64,000 nucleotides of DNA, from NCBI RefSeq assembly GCF_002967765.1, contig NZ_PUHY01000015.1:124001-188000 (forward strand), in the 5' to 3' direction. Made by a program: the position numbers and the translations under genes. This document shows positions 53,910 to 63,048 of this stretch, one piece after another. The stretch comes from Blastopirellula marina (lineage in GTDB: Bacteria; Planctomycetota; Planctomycetia; Pirellulales; Pirellulaceae). The first letter of the stretch is position 1, and every line of letters begins with the position of its first letter. The notes below the pieces were generated by a model that was given only the letters and a program-made list of their open reading frames with translations, had not been told where the DNA came from and searched no databases.

Positions 53910-55655
53910 ATGAGCGAAGCTGCGCCCCCTCCCGGAGAAACACCGGACGAGATCGATCTCACTCTGGATCCACCTACTCGTTTCGCTTCCATGCTTACGC
54001 GACTCGGGCCTGGGCTAATCGTAGCTGGCTCAATCGTTGGCTCGGGCGAGTTAATCGCTACGACTAAGACGGGTGCTGAGGCAGGGTTCGCCCTTCTGTG
54101 GCTCATCATCTTGGGCTGCGTGATCAAAGTATTTGTTCAGGTCGAGTTCGGACGTTATACGATTACCTCCGGTAAGACCGCGCTTGACGGATTGAATGAA
54201 ATCCCAGGCCCTGCCGTTCGTTTCAGAGCCTGGGGAGAGCGCCGAAGCATCAACTGGTTGATGGTTTATTGGCTGTTGATGACGTTGGCCAGTCTCGCGC
54301 AGCTAGGTGGTATCGTCGGGGCGGTGGGGCAGGCGATGCAAATCTGTGTCCCGCTGACCGAACGAGGACAGCAGTACAACGAATTCGCCAAGACCCAAGC
54401 TGAGGTTCAAATTCAGGAGACACTCGCGCGACTTGCTCGGCAACGCGACGACAAGCCTGCGTTGGCTCTGGCAGAAGCAAGCCTAGATTCTTTAGAAGCC
54501 AATATGTCCGATGTTTCGACGCAATACTTAGAACTACGGCGAACGATTCAAGCTACTCAAAGTCAACTAAGCACTACAACAGACGAAGCAGAAATCAAAC
54601 AACTAAATCAACGAATAAAAAACTCGCGTTCAGCGATGGAGGAATTAAAGCAATCCATCGTCAGTATTGATGACAAGCTGTGGGCCGGGATCATTGCCGT
54701 TATCACCTCCGGATTGCTGTACATGGGGCGTTACCATTTCATCCAAAACTTCTCGACGATCTTGGTTGCCAGTTTTACGTTGGTCACCATCGGCAATCTC
54801 TTTGCATTGCAGTTTTCTCCTGACTGGGCTGTCTCCGGCAGTGAAGTACTAAAAGGGCTGAGCTTTAGTTTGCCAGGAACCACCGTCGCCGGAGCAACGC
54901 CTGTCGTGACGGCACTCGCCACCTTCGGCATCATTGGTGTCGGGGCTTCCGAGTTGATCACCTATCCCTACTGGTGCGTCGAACGAGGGTATGCCCGATT
55001 CACTGGCCCATGGGAAGCATCTGAGGGCTGGGCGAAGCGCGCCACAGGTTGGATGAAGGTCATGCAACTCGACGCATGGGGATCGATGTTCGTCTATACG
55101 TTCGCCACGATCGCGTTCTACTTGCTAGGGGCCGCAATTCTCGGACGCGCCGGAATGAATCCAGAGAGCACCGAATTGATCCGAACGTTAAGCGTGATGT
55201 ACGAACCTGTTTTCGGCGCGATCGCTCCTACACTATTCTTGTTTGGTGCGTTCGCAGTCCTGTATTCCACATTCTTTGTCGCTAACGCCGGGCATGCACG
55301 CGTCGATGCAGACGGGATTCGCTTATTCGGAGTCATCCCTCCTTCGCCCCAGGCACTGCACAACACCGTTTCGGTCTTCAACATTGCCTTCCCGCTGCTT
55401 TGCTTCGTTGTATATGCCTTTATTCCAGCCCCCGCCCGACTAGTGCTTTTGAGCGGCGTGATGCAAGCGATCATGCTTCCGATGCTTTCGTTCGCAGCGT
55501 TATATTACCGATACCGACGAATTGACGCGCGACTTACGCCAGGGCTGCTTTGGGATATCGGACTTTGGCTGTCTTCGTTCGGGATGTTGATCGCTGGAGG
55601 TTATCTGTTTTACGCCAAACTCCCCGAGTTAGCGGTATTGCTAAGCGGGGAGTAA
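53910..55655 (+). CDS. Nramp-like transporter with coiled-coil insertion
   Basis: From ATG 53910 this has 581 residues and about 11 membrane spans. The first span reads GPGLIVAGSIVGSGELIATT, where the metal-binding DPGN motif of Nramp manganese/iron transporters is replaced by GSGE. The sixth-span region reads ELITYPYW instead of the MPH motif. It is therefore a divergent Nramp relative whose substrate may not be a divalent metal. A loop at about 148-256 carries a charged coiled coil (LRRTIQATQSQLSTTTDEAE, IKQLNQRIKNSRSAMEELKQ) not found in normal Nramp proteins, and its DNA is unusually A-rich. The start is not fixed by a good ribosome-binding site. Confidence 0.8.
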   Translation: MSEAAPPPGETPDEIDLTLDPPTRFASMLTRLGPGLIVAGSIVGSGELIATTKTGAEAGFALLWLIILGCVIKVFVQVEFGRYTITSGKTALDGLNEIPGPAVRFRAWGERRSINWLMVYWLLMTLASLAQLGGIVGAVGQAMQICVPLTERGQQYNEFAKTQAEVQIQETLARLARQRDDKPALALAEASLDSLEANMSDVSTQYLELRRTIQATQSQLSTTTDEAEIKQLNQRIKNSRSAMEELKQSIVSIDDKLWAGIIAVITSGLLYMGRYHFIQNFSTILVASFTLVTIGNLFALQFSPDWAVSGSEVLKGLSFSLPGTTVAGATPVVTALATFGIIGVGASELITYPYWCVERGYARFTGPWEASEGWAKRATGWMKVMQLDAWGSMFVYTFATIAFYLLGAAILGRAGMNPESTELIRTLSVMYEPVFGAIAPTLFLFGAFAVLYSTFFVANAGHARVDADGIRLFGVIPPSPQALHNTVSVFNIAFPLLCFVVYAFIPAPARLVLLSGVMQAIMLPMLSFAALYYRYRRIDARLTPGLLWDIGLWLSSFGMLIAGGYLFYAKLPELAVLLSGE

Positions 55656-55742
55656 TTGAAACGTCTCACAATCGTTACAAACGATAACGACGACGTCATG
55701 CAATGTTCGCATAAGGCTAAATCGATCAAGCTGTGACGCTTG

Positions 55743-56984
55743 ATGGAACGTACGTTTGAGAAAATCAACTCAAACGACGAGCCCATCATGTCTGATGTCA
55801 TTCTATCGCCGCCTGATCAACAAATCGCAACCTTGCCGGAAGAACCGCAGTTGCGTCCTTTGGCCAAAGTTGCACACGTCATTAACGGCGAATTTTATTC
55901 CGGAGCCGAACGCGTCCAAGACCTACTCGGCAAGTGTCTTCCAAGCTTCGGCTACGATGTAAGCTTCGTTTGTCTGAAGCCTGGGCAATTTGCAGAATCT
56001 CGCTCGGCAAGCGTTGGCCCCATTTACGATTTGCCGATGCGAAGCCGTCTCGACTTGTGGAAAGCCAAGACGCTTGCTGACCTGATCAAGCAAGAAAACT
56101 TTGAGATCGTGCATGCCCATTCACCTCGGAATGCGATGATCGGAATGGGAGCTGCCTATTTGGCGAATGTTCCTTTCGTCTATCATGTTCACAGTCCCAC
56201 GTCGCGAGATTCAACGCATCAGTTCCGTAACTGGGTGAATCAGCGAATCGAACAAGTCTCAGTTACGCGGGCAGAGAAACTTGTGTGCGTTTCTAACAGT
56301 CTAGCGGCCCACATGAAATCGCTCGGCGTACCTGAAAGCAGGTTGGCTGTGGTCCATAACGGGGTACCACAGGTTTTCGATGTTCCTTACCGCGAACTCC
56401 CGGTTGGTGACTGGACTTTGGGAACGGTCGCCTTATTCCGACCTCGCAAGGGCCTCGAGGTGTTATTGGAAGCGATGGCACAGCTTCGCGAACGTGGTCA
56501 TCAGGTTCGACTACGAGCTGTCGGTCGTTTTGAAACGCCTGACTACGAACAAAAGATCAAGTCGTTGGTCACTCAGTTGAGATTAGCCGAAGCGATCGAC
56601 TGGGTCGGTTTCACGAACGATGTGGTCTCCGAATTCGCAAAAATGGATCTCTTTGTCCTGCCTAGCCTGTTCGGTGAGGGACTGCCGATGGTTGTTCTCG
56701 AAGCAATGGCCACCGGAGTGCCGGTCGTCGCGACCGACGTGGAAGGAGTCACCGAGGCAATCATTGATGGCGAAAGTGGAATCATCGCGATTCCGAACGA
56801 TCCCAATAACTTGGCGCAACGAATCGAATCGATATTGATCGGTACCGTGGACTGGCGAGCGATGCGTCGCAACGCCATGGAGCGTCATGCGGAATCGTTC
56901 TCTGACATGGCCATGGCCCGTGGTGTCGCATCGGTTTACGACGAGATTTTGCAGCGAACTCCCGCGGTTTTAGAGACCGTGTGA
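55743..56984 (+). CDS. GT4-family glycosyltransferase
   Basis: The 413-residue protein (from ATG 55743; ATG 55788 is also possible) has the GT-B fold of family 4 retaining glycosyltransferases. The N-terminal domain shows AHVINGEFYSGAERVQDLLG and HAHSPRNAM, and the C-terminal domain has the nucleotide-sugar motif FGEGLPMVVLEAMATGVPVV with the E-x7-E glutamates. It resembles enzymes that add sugars to lipid-linked or surface polysaccharides. The neighbouring transporter and lipoprotein genes do not reveal the acceptor. The gene is followed by AddB 125 bp later. Confidence 0.9.
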   Translation: MERTFEKINSNDEPIMSDVILSPPDQQIATLPEEPQLRPLAKVAHVINGEFYSGAERVQDLLGKCLPSFGYDVSFVCLKPGQFAESRSASVGPIYDLPMRSRLDLWKAKTLADLIKQENFEIVHAHSPRNAMIGMGAAYLANVPFVYHVHSPTSRDSTHQFRNWVNQRIEQVSVTRAEKLVCVSNSLAAHMKSLGVPESRLAVVHNGVPQVFDVPYRELPVGDWTLGTVALFRPRKGLEVLLEAMAQLRERGHQVRLRAVGRFETPDYEQKIKSLVTQLRLAEAIDWVGFTNDVVSEFAKMDLFVLPSLFGEGLPMVVLEAMATGVPVVATDVEGVTEAIIDGESGIIAIPNDPNNLAQRIESILIGTVDWRAMRRNAMERHAESFSDMAMARGVASVYDEILQRTPAVLETV

Positions 56985-57109
56985 CCTAACGTGTCATGTC
57001 CCTGCGAGAGACTTGATCCGTAATGCCACTCTTTAGGTGACTTCTCCTCCATGCCGAGGGGCTGTATCCTACGAGGGACACGGACAAGATTTTCTCCAGG
57101 GATGGCCTG

Positions 57110-59893
57110 ATGCCAATATCGCGTAAATTTCTATCCTGGGACGAGCCCATTTTACCGTCGGCGGCCGATTGGCTGATCCGCACCATGGGGGTAACGACCA
57201 GCGACCCACCCCTGGTTGACCTTTCCCGCTGCTTGGTGGTCGTACCTGGCGGTTTGGCGAGTCGACGTCTGCAGGAACTGCTCGTTCAGCGCGTCGAAAA
57301 GGATGGTCGCTCGCTCATCCCCCCTCAGGTGATTACGGTTGGTTTGTTGCCTGAGCATCTATACGACGCGCGATTTCCTTTCGCATCGGAATTGACGCAG
57401 CAGTTTGCCTGGGGTGAGACGCTTCGTAGTGTTTCCCCTGCCGAACTTGCGCCACTTATTCCTCAGCCGCCAGAAACGACCGATTTCGCCAGTTGGCGAG
57501 ACTTCGGCGATGCCGTCCGGAAGGTTTATCGCGAGTTGATTTCCAACGCGTTCGACTTCACCGAGGTGGCAGAAAAAGCGCAGTCACTGGAAGGATTCAC
57601 CGAACAAGCCCGCTGGGACGTTCTTGCCCGTCTCCAATCTGCCTATCTCGAGCGTCTTGATGCTCTAAAAATCTGGGACAAACAATCGGCCCGCCTATAT
57701 GCCGTGAAACATAACGAGTGTCATTGTGATGAACACATCGTCCTATTGGGGACGGTCGACTTGAACCGTGTTACGCGTCAGATGCTCGATCAAGTCGCTG
57801 CCAAACAAGGGGAAATCACGGCCTTGGTCGGGGCTCCGGAAGCCTGGAGTAATCATTTCGATGAACATGGTTGTCTGATCGCCGACGCTTGGGAAGAAGA
57901 GGCGATCGACCTCGATTGGCAATCGATTGCCATTGTCGATGGACCGACACAGCAAGCCGATCAAGCTGTAGGCACCATCGCTCAGGTTGCCGAGCAGTAT
58001 TCCGCCAAGGACATTATTATTGGTCTGCCAGAAGAGTCGCTCCTGGGTGAAATTCGCCGGATTTTCCAACAGCATGGACTCAAATGTCGCTACGGTCCTG
58101 GTGAGCCTGTTACGGCCTCGCTGCCGTTTCGCTTGTTGGAATGTGTGATCGAGCTTTCTCAAACGCGCCGATACCAAGCCCTGGCGTCCGCGGTGCGGCA
58201 CCCAGACTTGTTCGGTTATCTGAAGTTCTTTAATCCAGGCATCGAACAGTTAGATGCCTGGTTTAACGATCGCTTGCCAGACGAAGTGAGTAGCAAGCTG
58301 ATCGACGAGAAACTAGGTGAAGCGGTCACGGCGCTGTCCGAATTGACCACGCCATTCGCCACCGACAAGCTGACTTTGCCCGAGTGGGCCGAGCGCATTC
58401 GTGAATTGCTCCAGGCCATCTATGGCGAGCGGATGATTGACCTAGATTCAAGTGATAACCAACGCATCGCTCGTCCCCTTTCCTCCATCAATGACGCTTT
58501 GGCTGCCTGGAGCGAGATTCCCGAATCGCTTTCATTGCCATGCGTTTCGACGGACATGATGAGAGTCCTAAGGAACCAACTTGCCTCGCTCATGGTGCCG
58601 GCCGAACATGATCCCGAGTCGATCGAGGCACTCGGTTGGCTCGAACTGCCGTTAATGGACGCCCCTGTTTGCATTGTAACCAGCTTTAGCGACGGGTTGA
58701 TTCCGAGTTCCAATTCGGCCGATTTGTTTTTGCCAAATACGTTACGAAAACTATTGGGCCTGGAAGACGATTCACTTCGCTATGCTCGCGATGCGTATCA
58801 AGTTCAGGTGATTCAGCACACGCGTAAAGTAACTGCTTGGATCGTGCCCAAACGAAACGCGGATGGCGACCCGCTGGCACCTAGTCGATTGCTCTTTACG
58901 GGGGATACAACGGACCTACCGCAACGCGTGCAAAAGTTCTTTGGTTCGGCTCAGACGCCACTGAATAGTGCGAAGCAACCCAGTTCAGAAACGCGTGATC
59001 ATCGCCAACGCATTGTCATTCCTGCTCCGGGTGAATATGAGATGCCGTCGTGGGATCGCTTTTCCGCCACTCGCATCAATCAGTATTTGAAGTGCCCTTA
59101 TCGCTTCTATCTGAAATACGTCGCACGGCTCAAAGGAGATGATGACTGGGCGACAGAACTTGACGGGGGCGCGTTTGGAAACCTGGCTCACGATACGCTG
59201 CAAGCCTTCGGTACCGGAGACGTGAAAGATTCGACGGATGAAAAGGTGATCTTTGACTTTCTGTCTGATACGCTCAGCGATGTTGCCCTCAAACGATACG
59301 GCAAGGATCCACAGGCAACTATTAAATTACAAATCGAACAGCTAAGGCTACGTTTACGTGCTTTCGCACGCGGTCAGTCGCTGCACCGGCAAGAGGGCTG
59401 GCTGATCAAACGAACCGAGGTTGAAATCGAAAGTCCTTATCCTACGATCAAAGTTGATAAGAAGGAGATCGAACTCGAAGGACGAATTGACCGGATTGAC
59501 CACAATCCGGAAACGGGTGAATGGGCCGTGTGGGATTACAAGACGGGCGATAGCGTAAGCGACCCCGAGAAAGATCATCAATCAGGTCCACGCAACGAGA
59601 AAGTATGGACCGGTGTGCAGTTGCCGTTTTATCGGCACCTAGTTAAAGCGGTAGGCGTCAAAGGTCCGGTATCGCTTGGCTATATCACGCTTCCTAAACT
59701 CGGCGAGGAGTTTCGCTTCCGCGTAGCAAAGTGGACTGAAGATGATCTCGATCAAGCAGACGCAACCATCGTTGATGCCATCCGAAATATAAGAGCCGGA
59801 AACTTCTTTCCGCCTGCCGAAATGCAGTACATCGACGAGTTCTCTCGAATCTGTCAGGACACGGTTCTCGGCAAATGGGAGGTCACCCAATGA
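57110..59893 (+). CDS. addB: AddB-like PD-(D/E)XK nuclease / inactive helicase subunit
   Basis: The 927-residue protein is the AddB/RexB-like partner of the helicase-nuclease. The N-terminal two-thirds resemble a UvrD-like helicase without a working Walker A (VVPGGLASRRLQELL). The C-terminal third (about 650-920) is a RecB-type nuclease: SATRINQYLKCPYRFYLKYV, GNLAHDTLQAF, D794 in EGRIDRID and D809-Y-K811-T-G in WDYKTG. The iron-sulfur cysteine cluster of Bacillus AddB is not evident: only single Cys residues are seen near the expected sites (KCPYRF, SRICQD). Its stop overlaps the addA start (ATGA). It likely processes double-strand breaks with AddA. Confidence 0.9.
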   Translation: MPISRKFLSWDEPILPSAADWLIRTMGVTTSDPPLVDLSRCLVVVPGGLASRRLQELLVQRVEKDGRSLIPPQVITVGLLPEHLYDARFPFASELTQQFAWGETLRSVSPAELAPLIPQPPETTDFASWRDFGDAVRKVYRELISNAFDFTEVAEKAQSLEGFTEQARWDVLARLQSAYLERLDALKIWDKQSARLYAVKHNECHCDEHIVLLGTVDLNRVTRQMLDQVAAKQGEITALVGAPEAWSNHFDEHGCLIADAWEEEAIDLDWQSIAIVDGPTQQADQAVGTIAQVAEQYSAKDIIIGLPEESLLGEIRRIFQQHGLKCRYGPGEPVTASLPFRLLECVIELSQTRRYQALASAVRHPDLFGYLKFFNPGIEQLDAWFNDRLPDEVSSKLIDEKLGEAVTALSELTTPFATDKLTLPEWAERIRELLQAIYGERMIDLDSSDNQRIARPLSSINDALAAWSEIPESLSLPCVSTDMMRVLRNQLASLMVPAEHDPESIEALGWLELPLMDAPVCIVTSFSDGLIPSSNSADLFLPNTLRKLLGLEDDSLRYARDAYQVQVIQHTRKVTAWIVPKRNADGDPLAPSRLLFTGDTTDLPQRVQKFFGSAQTPLNSAKQPSSETRDHRQRIVIPAPGEYEMPSWDRFSATRINQYLKCPYRFYLKYVARLKGDDDWATELDGGAFGNLAHDTLQAFGTGDVKDSTDEKVIFDFLSDTLSDVALKRYGKDPQATIKLQIEQLRLRLRAFARGQSLHRQEGWLIKRTEVEIESPYPTIKVDKKEIELEGRIDRIDHNPETGEWAVWDYKTGDSVSDPEKDHQSGPRNEKVWTGVQLPFYRHLVKAVGVKGPVSLGYITLPKLGEEFRFRVAKWTEDDLDQADATIVDAIRNIRAGNFFPPAEMQYIDEFSRICQDTVLGKWEVTQ
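59877..59883 (+). promoter_or_regulatory. Ribosome-binding site deciding the addA start
   Basis: GGGAGGT lies 6 bases before ATG 59890, placing the addA start there rather than at ATG 59875. Confidence 0.7.
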
Positions 59894-62800
59894 ACGCGGC
59901 GTCTCCCTTCCCGAATACGTTGATTCGCGCCTCGGCTGGTAGTGGTAAGACCTATCGCCTGTCGAGTCGATACCTAGGCATCGTTGCGCACAGTGGCCGT
60001 CCGGATGAAATCTTGGCGACGACGTTTACGCGAAAAGCGGCCGGTGAGATTCTCGATCGTATCATGATGCGTCTGGCGGACGCAGCCGCCAGCCCGAAGA
60101 GATTGGCAGAGCTTAACGCTTCCATTGAAGGGCAACCGCTCACGCAAAGCGAATGCTTGGAAGCCCTTCGCCAAATTCCGCAGCAAATGCATCGACTGCA
60201 AGTGAAGACGCTTGATAGTCACTTCATACGCTTGGCGCAGTGTTTTAGCTTCGAGTTAGGTTTGCCACCCGACTGGAATATTCTTGACGACGTCGACGAC
60301 CAGCGGCTGCGAATGGACGCCGTGAATCGGGTACTCTCGCATCCAGAGACGAGCGAAGTCGTTCAATTACTTCACTTGTTGAGCAAGGGAAGTTCCGAGC
60401 GAAGCGTTTCCCGATTGGTGATGAACCTGGTAAACGATCTGTACGGAATCTTCCTCGAATCCACCGAAGCATCATGGCAGGTTCTAACCGCCTCGGCCGC
60501 GCCGAAGGAGAAAGAGGTCGAGGATGCAATCCATTTTTTGGAGAGCTACCAAACCGATGCGAAGTCGCTTAAGAAGGCAATCGATGCCGATGTCGAGCGG
60601 TTTCGTAGTTCGAACTGGCCTAAGTTCTTCGACACAGGAATCACGCCGAAGGTAGTCGCAGGCGAAGAAGTCTTCAGCCGCAAGCCGATTCCAAAAGAGA
60701 TCATTCGCGTTTATCAAACGTTGATTCGCTATGTTCAAAGCATTTTGATTGGTCGTACGGTTGATCAAAATCGTGGCGCATATCAGCTGTTATCACAATT
60801 TCACGAGCAGTACGAACGCCTGAAATGGCAACGACGCGGATATCGCTTCGAAGATGTAACGCGCAAACTGAGCGATGCCTTGGAAAAGAATTCCGAAATT
60901 CAGAATCAGTTTCGACTCGATCGTAAAATCGAGCACTTGCTGCTGGATGAATTTCAAGATACCTCGCCCACACAATGGGAAGTGATTCGTCCAGTCGCTC
61001 AGAAGATCGCTCAGCAACCTCAAGACCGGTCGCTGCTCTGCGTCGGCGATATGAAGCAGGCCATTTATGCCTGGCGTGGTGGTGTGGCAGAGATCTTCGA
61101 TGCCGTCGAGAACACGCTGCCAGGCATCGATTCGGTCGACATGGATCGTAGTTACCGATCTTCGCCTATCATCATGCAAACGGTCAACAAGATCTTCGGC
61201 CGCTTGAAAGACTTCCCCGCAGCCGGGAAATTACGAGCAGGCATCGATCATTGGCTGCGTTTTTTTCACGACCATGAGACGGCTCGTACCGAGTTGCCAG
61301 GACACGTGACGCTGGAAACGGCGGCACTCGACATCGAAGGTAAACCAAGCGAAGAGATGGTCTTGCGGCGAACGGCGGACCTGGTTGCGGAACTCGCTCA
61401 CAAGGCACCGCACGTCACGATCGGGGTCTTGGTGCGTCGCAACGCGACAATCGCTTCAATGATCTACCTGCTTCGCCAACGCAATGTCATGGCCAGTGAA
61501 GAAGGGGGCAACCCTCTCACTGATTCGGCGGCCGTTCAGTTGATTCTTTCGCTGCTTGAGTGGATCGATCACCCAGGCAACACGGCGGCTCGGTTTCATG
61601 TACTCGAATCTCCGCTGGCCACATTGCTGGAATTTGAGGGAGGTAAACCGGCAAACTGGGAGTCGGTGGCAAACAAACTTCGGTACGAATTGCTGGTCGA
61701 TGGCTACGGTGCAGCCATCGGTCGTTGGGCAAAATTGATTCAGCCGAAATGCTCGCCGCGGGAAGAACGTCGTTTAGAACAGTTGCAACGATTGGCCTTT
61801 GCCTATCAGTCGAAAGCAACGCTTCGCCCACAAGATTTTGTCCGGTTCATCGAATCGCAGCGGGTTGGGGATTCTTCGAGTGCGGCTGTCCGAGTGATGA
61901 ATGTTCATCAATCGAAGGGCTTAGAGTTTGATGCGGTCTTTCTGCCAGAACTCGACAACCGAATTCCATCTCAATCGGATAGCTTCGTCCTGGAGCGAGA
62001 AGATCAGATCGGACCGATCCGCGGTGTAACCCATTACATCTCTGAAAATCTGCGTCAATTATTGCCAGAGCCCATTCAAGAGATGTTCGAACAAGCACAG
62101 CAGAAGAATGTGGTCGAATCCTTGTGCGTGCTGTACGTCGCATTGACCCGGGCCGTCCATGCATTGCACATGGTGGTCGCGCCTCGTCCCCAGCCGAAAT
62201 CAGGGGGCGATGGGCCATCCAAATCGTTCGCAGGGATCGTGCTGAATGGCCTTGCCGATACGCCGTATCCAATTGAACAGCGGCTTCTGTATCACGACGG
62301 CGATCCCGTCTGGTACAAACAGGTCGAACAGGAAGTCGCCGAGTCTGACGATCAGGCTTCCGCCAGTGAAACACGCTTGCCAGTTACATTGAAACAAGCC
62401 GACAATTTCGCCTTGGGCGAGTTTGTTGCTCCTTCCTCGCTCGAAGGAGGACGACTCCGCCGCGTCAAGGATCTCCTCCGTAGCGAAACGAACAACGCTG
62501 GCATGCATTACGGCTCGGCCATGCATCATTGGTTCGAGTCGATAAATTGGCTGGAAGGTTTTAGCGTGGAACGCAGCGAGATGATCGCTTCCGCGCGAAC
62601 TTTGTTTGGCGAGTTCCCGTATGAGAACGCATTCCGCAAGTTCGAGTCACTACTGAAATCGCCGGAAGCAATCGGACTGTTGTCTTCCGCAGGATATCAG
62701 ACAACTCCTTGGTGGAATTCCACTACCGAATGTGAAGTCTCGATTCGCTGCGAATTTCCCTTTGCGATTACACATGAAGGGGGAGTGTTGCGGGGCTCGA

Positions 62801-63048
62801 TCGATCGTCTTGCATTGGTGCGACAAAATGACAAACTGATCGCGGCGGATGTGATCGACTTCAAGACCGATCAGTTCGATAGTGAAGAGCGACTTGACGA
62901 AAAGGTTACGCACTATCGCCCGCAAATCGACTGTTATCGCCGTGCGGTCGCCAAGATGTTTCAACTTCCCTTATCATCCATCCGCGGAACGTTGTTCTTT
63001 GTGCACGGCCCACGCGTGATCAATTGGCTGGAAGAACCGACGACATGA
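59890..63048 (+). CDS. addA: AddA-like UvrD/RecB helicase-nuclease
   Basis: From ATG 59890 this has 1052 residues. Helicase motifs: Walker A ASAGSGKTY (14-22), Ia in TTFTRKAAGEILDR, Walker B LLLDEFQDTSPTQWE with D353/E354, VGDMKQAIYAWRGG (motif III), SYRSSPIIM (IV), VMNVHQSKGLEFDAVFLPEL (V) and LYVALTRAVHAL (VI). The C-terminal RecB-type nuclease has HYGSAMHHWFE, D972 in RGSIDRL and D990-F-K992-T in VIDFKTDQ. All motifs are intact. With AddB it should unwind and resect DNA ends for RecA loading. It is coupled to addB upstream and to the metallophosphoesterase downstream by ATGA overlaps. Confidence 0.95.
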   Translation: MNAASPFPNTLIRASAGSGKTYRLSSRYLGIVAHSGRPDEILATTFTRKAAGEILDRIMMRLADAAASPKRLAELNASIEGQPLTQSECLEALRQIPQQMHRLQVKTLDSHFIRLAQCFSFELGLPPDWNILDDVDDQRLRMDAVNRVLSHPETSEVVQLLHLLSKGSSERSVSRLVMNLVNDLYGIFLESTEASWQVLTASAAPKEKEVEDAIHFLESYQTDAKSLKKAIDADVERFRSSNWPKFFDTGITPKVVAGEEVFSRKPIPKEIIRVYQTLIRYVQSILIGRTVDQNRGAYQLLSQFHEQYERLKWQRRGYRFEDVTRKLSDALEKNSEIQNQFRLDRKIEHLLLDEFQDTSPTQWEVIRPVAQKIAQQPQDRSLLCVGDMKQAIYAWRGGVAEIFDAVENTLPGIDSVDMDRSYRSSPIIMQTVNKIFGRLKDFPAAGKLRAGIDHWLRFFHDHETARTELPGHVTLETAALDIEGKPSEEMVLRRTADLVAELAHKAPHVTIGVLVRRNATIASMIYLLRQRNVMASEEGGNPLTDSAAVQLILSLLEWIDHPGNTAARFHVLESPLATLLEFEGGKPANWESVANKLRYELLVDGYGAAIGRWAKLIQPKCSPREERRLEQLQRLAFAYQSKATLRPQDFVRFIESQRVGDSSSAAVRVMNVHQSKGLEFDAVFLPELDNRIPSQSDSFVLEREDQIGPIRGVTHYISENLRQLLPEPIQEMFEQAQQKNVVESLCVLYVALTRAVHALHMVVAPRPQPKSGGDGPSKSFAGIVLNGLADTPYPIEQRLLYHDGDPVWYKQVEQEVAESDDQASASETRLPVTLKQADNFALGEFVAPSSLEGGRLRRVKDLLRSETNNAGMHYGSAMHHWFESINWLEGFSVERSEMIASARTLFGEFPYENAFRKFESLLKSPEAIGLLSSAGYQTTPWWNSTTECEVSIRCEFPFAITHEGGVLRGSIDRLALVRQNDKLIAADVIDFKTDQFDSEERLDEKVTHYRPQIDCYRRAVAKMFQLPLSSIRGTLFFVHGPRVINWLEEPTT

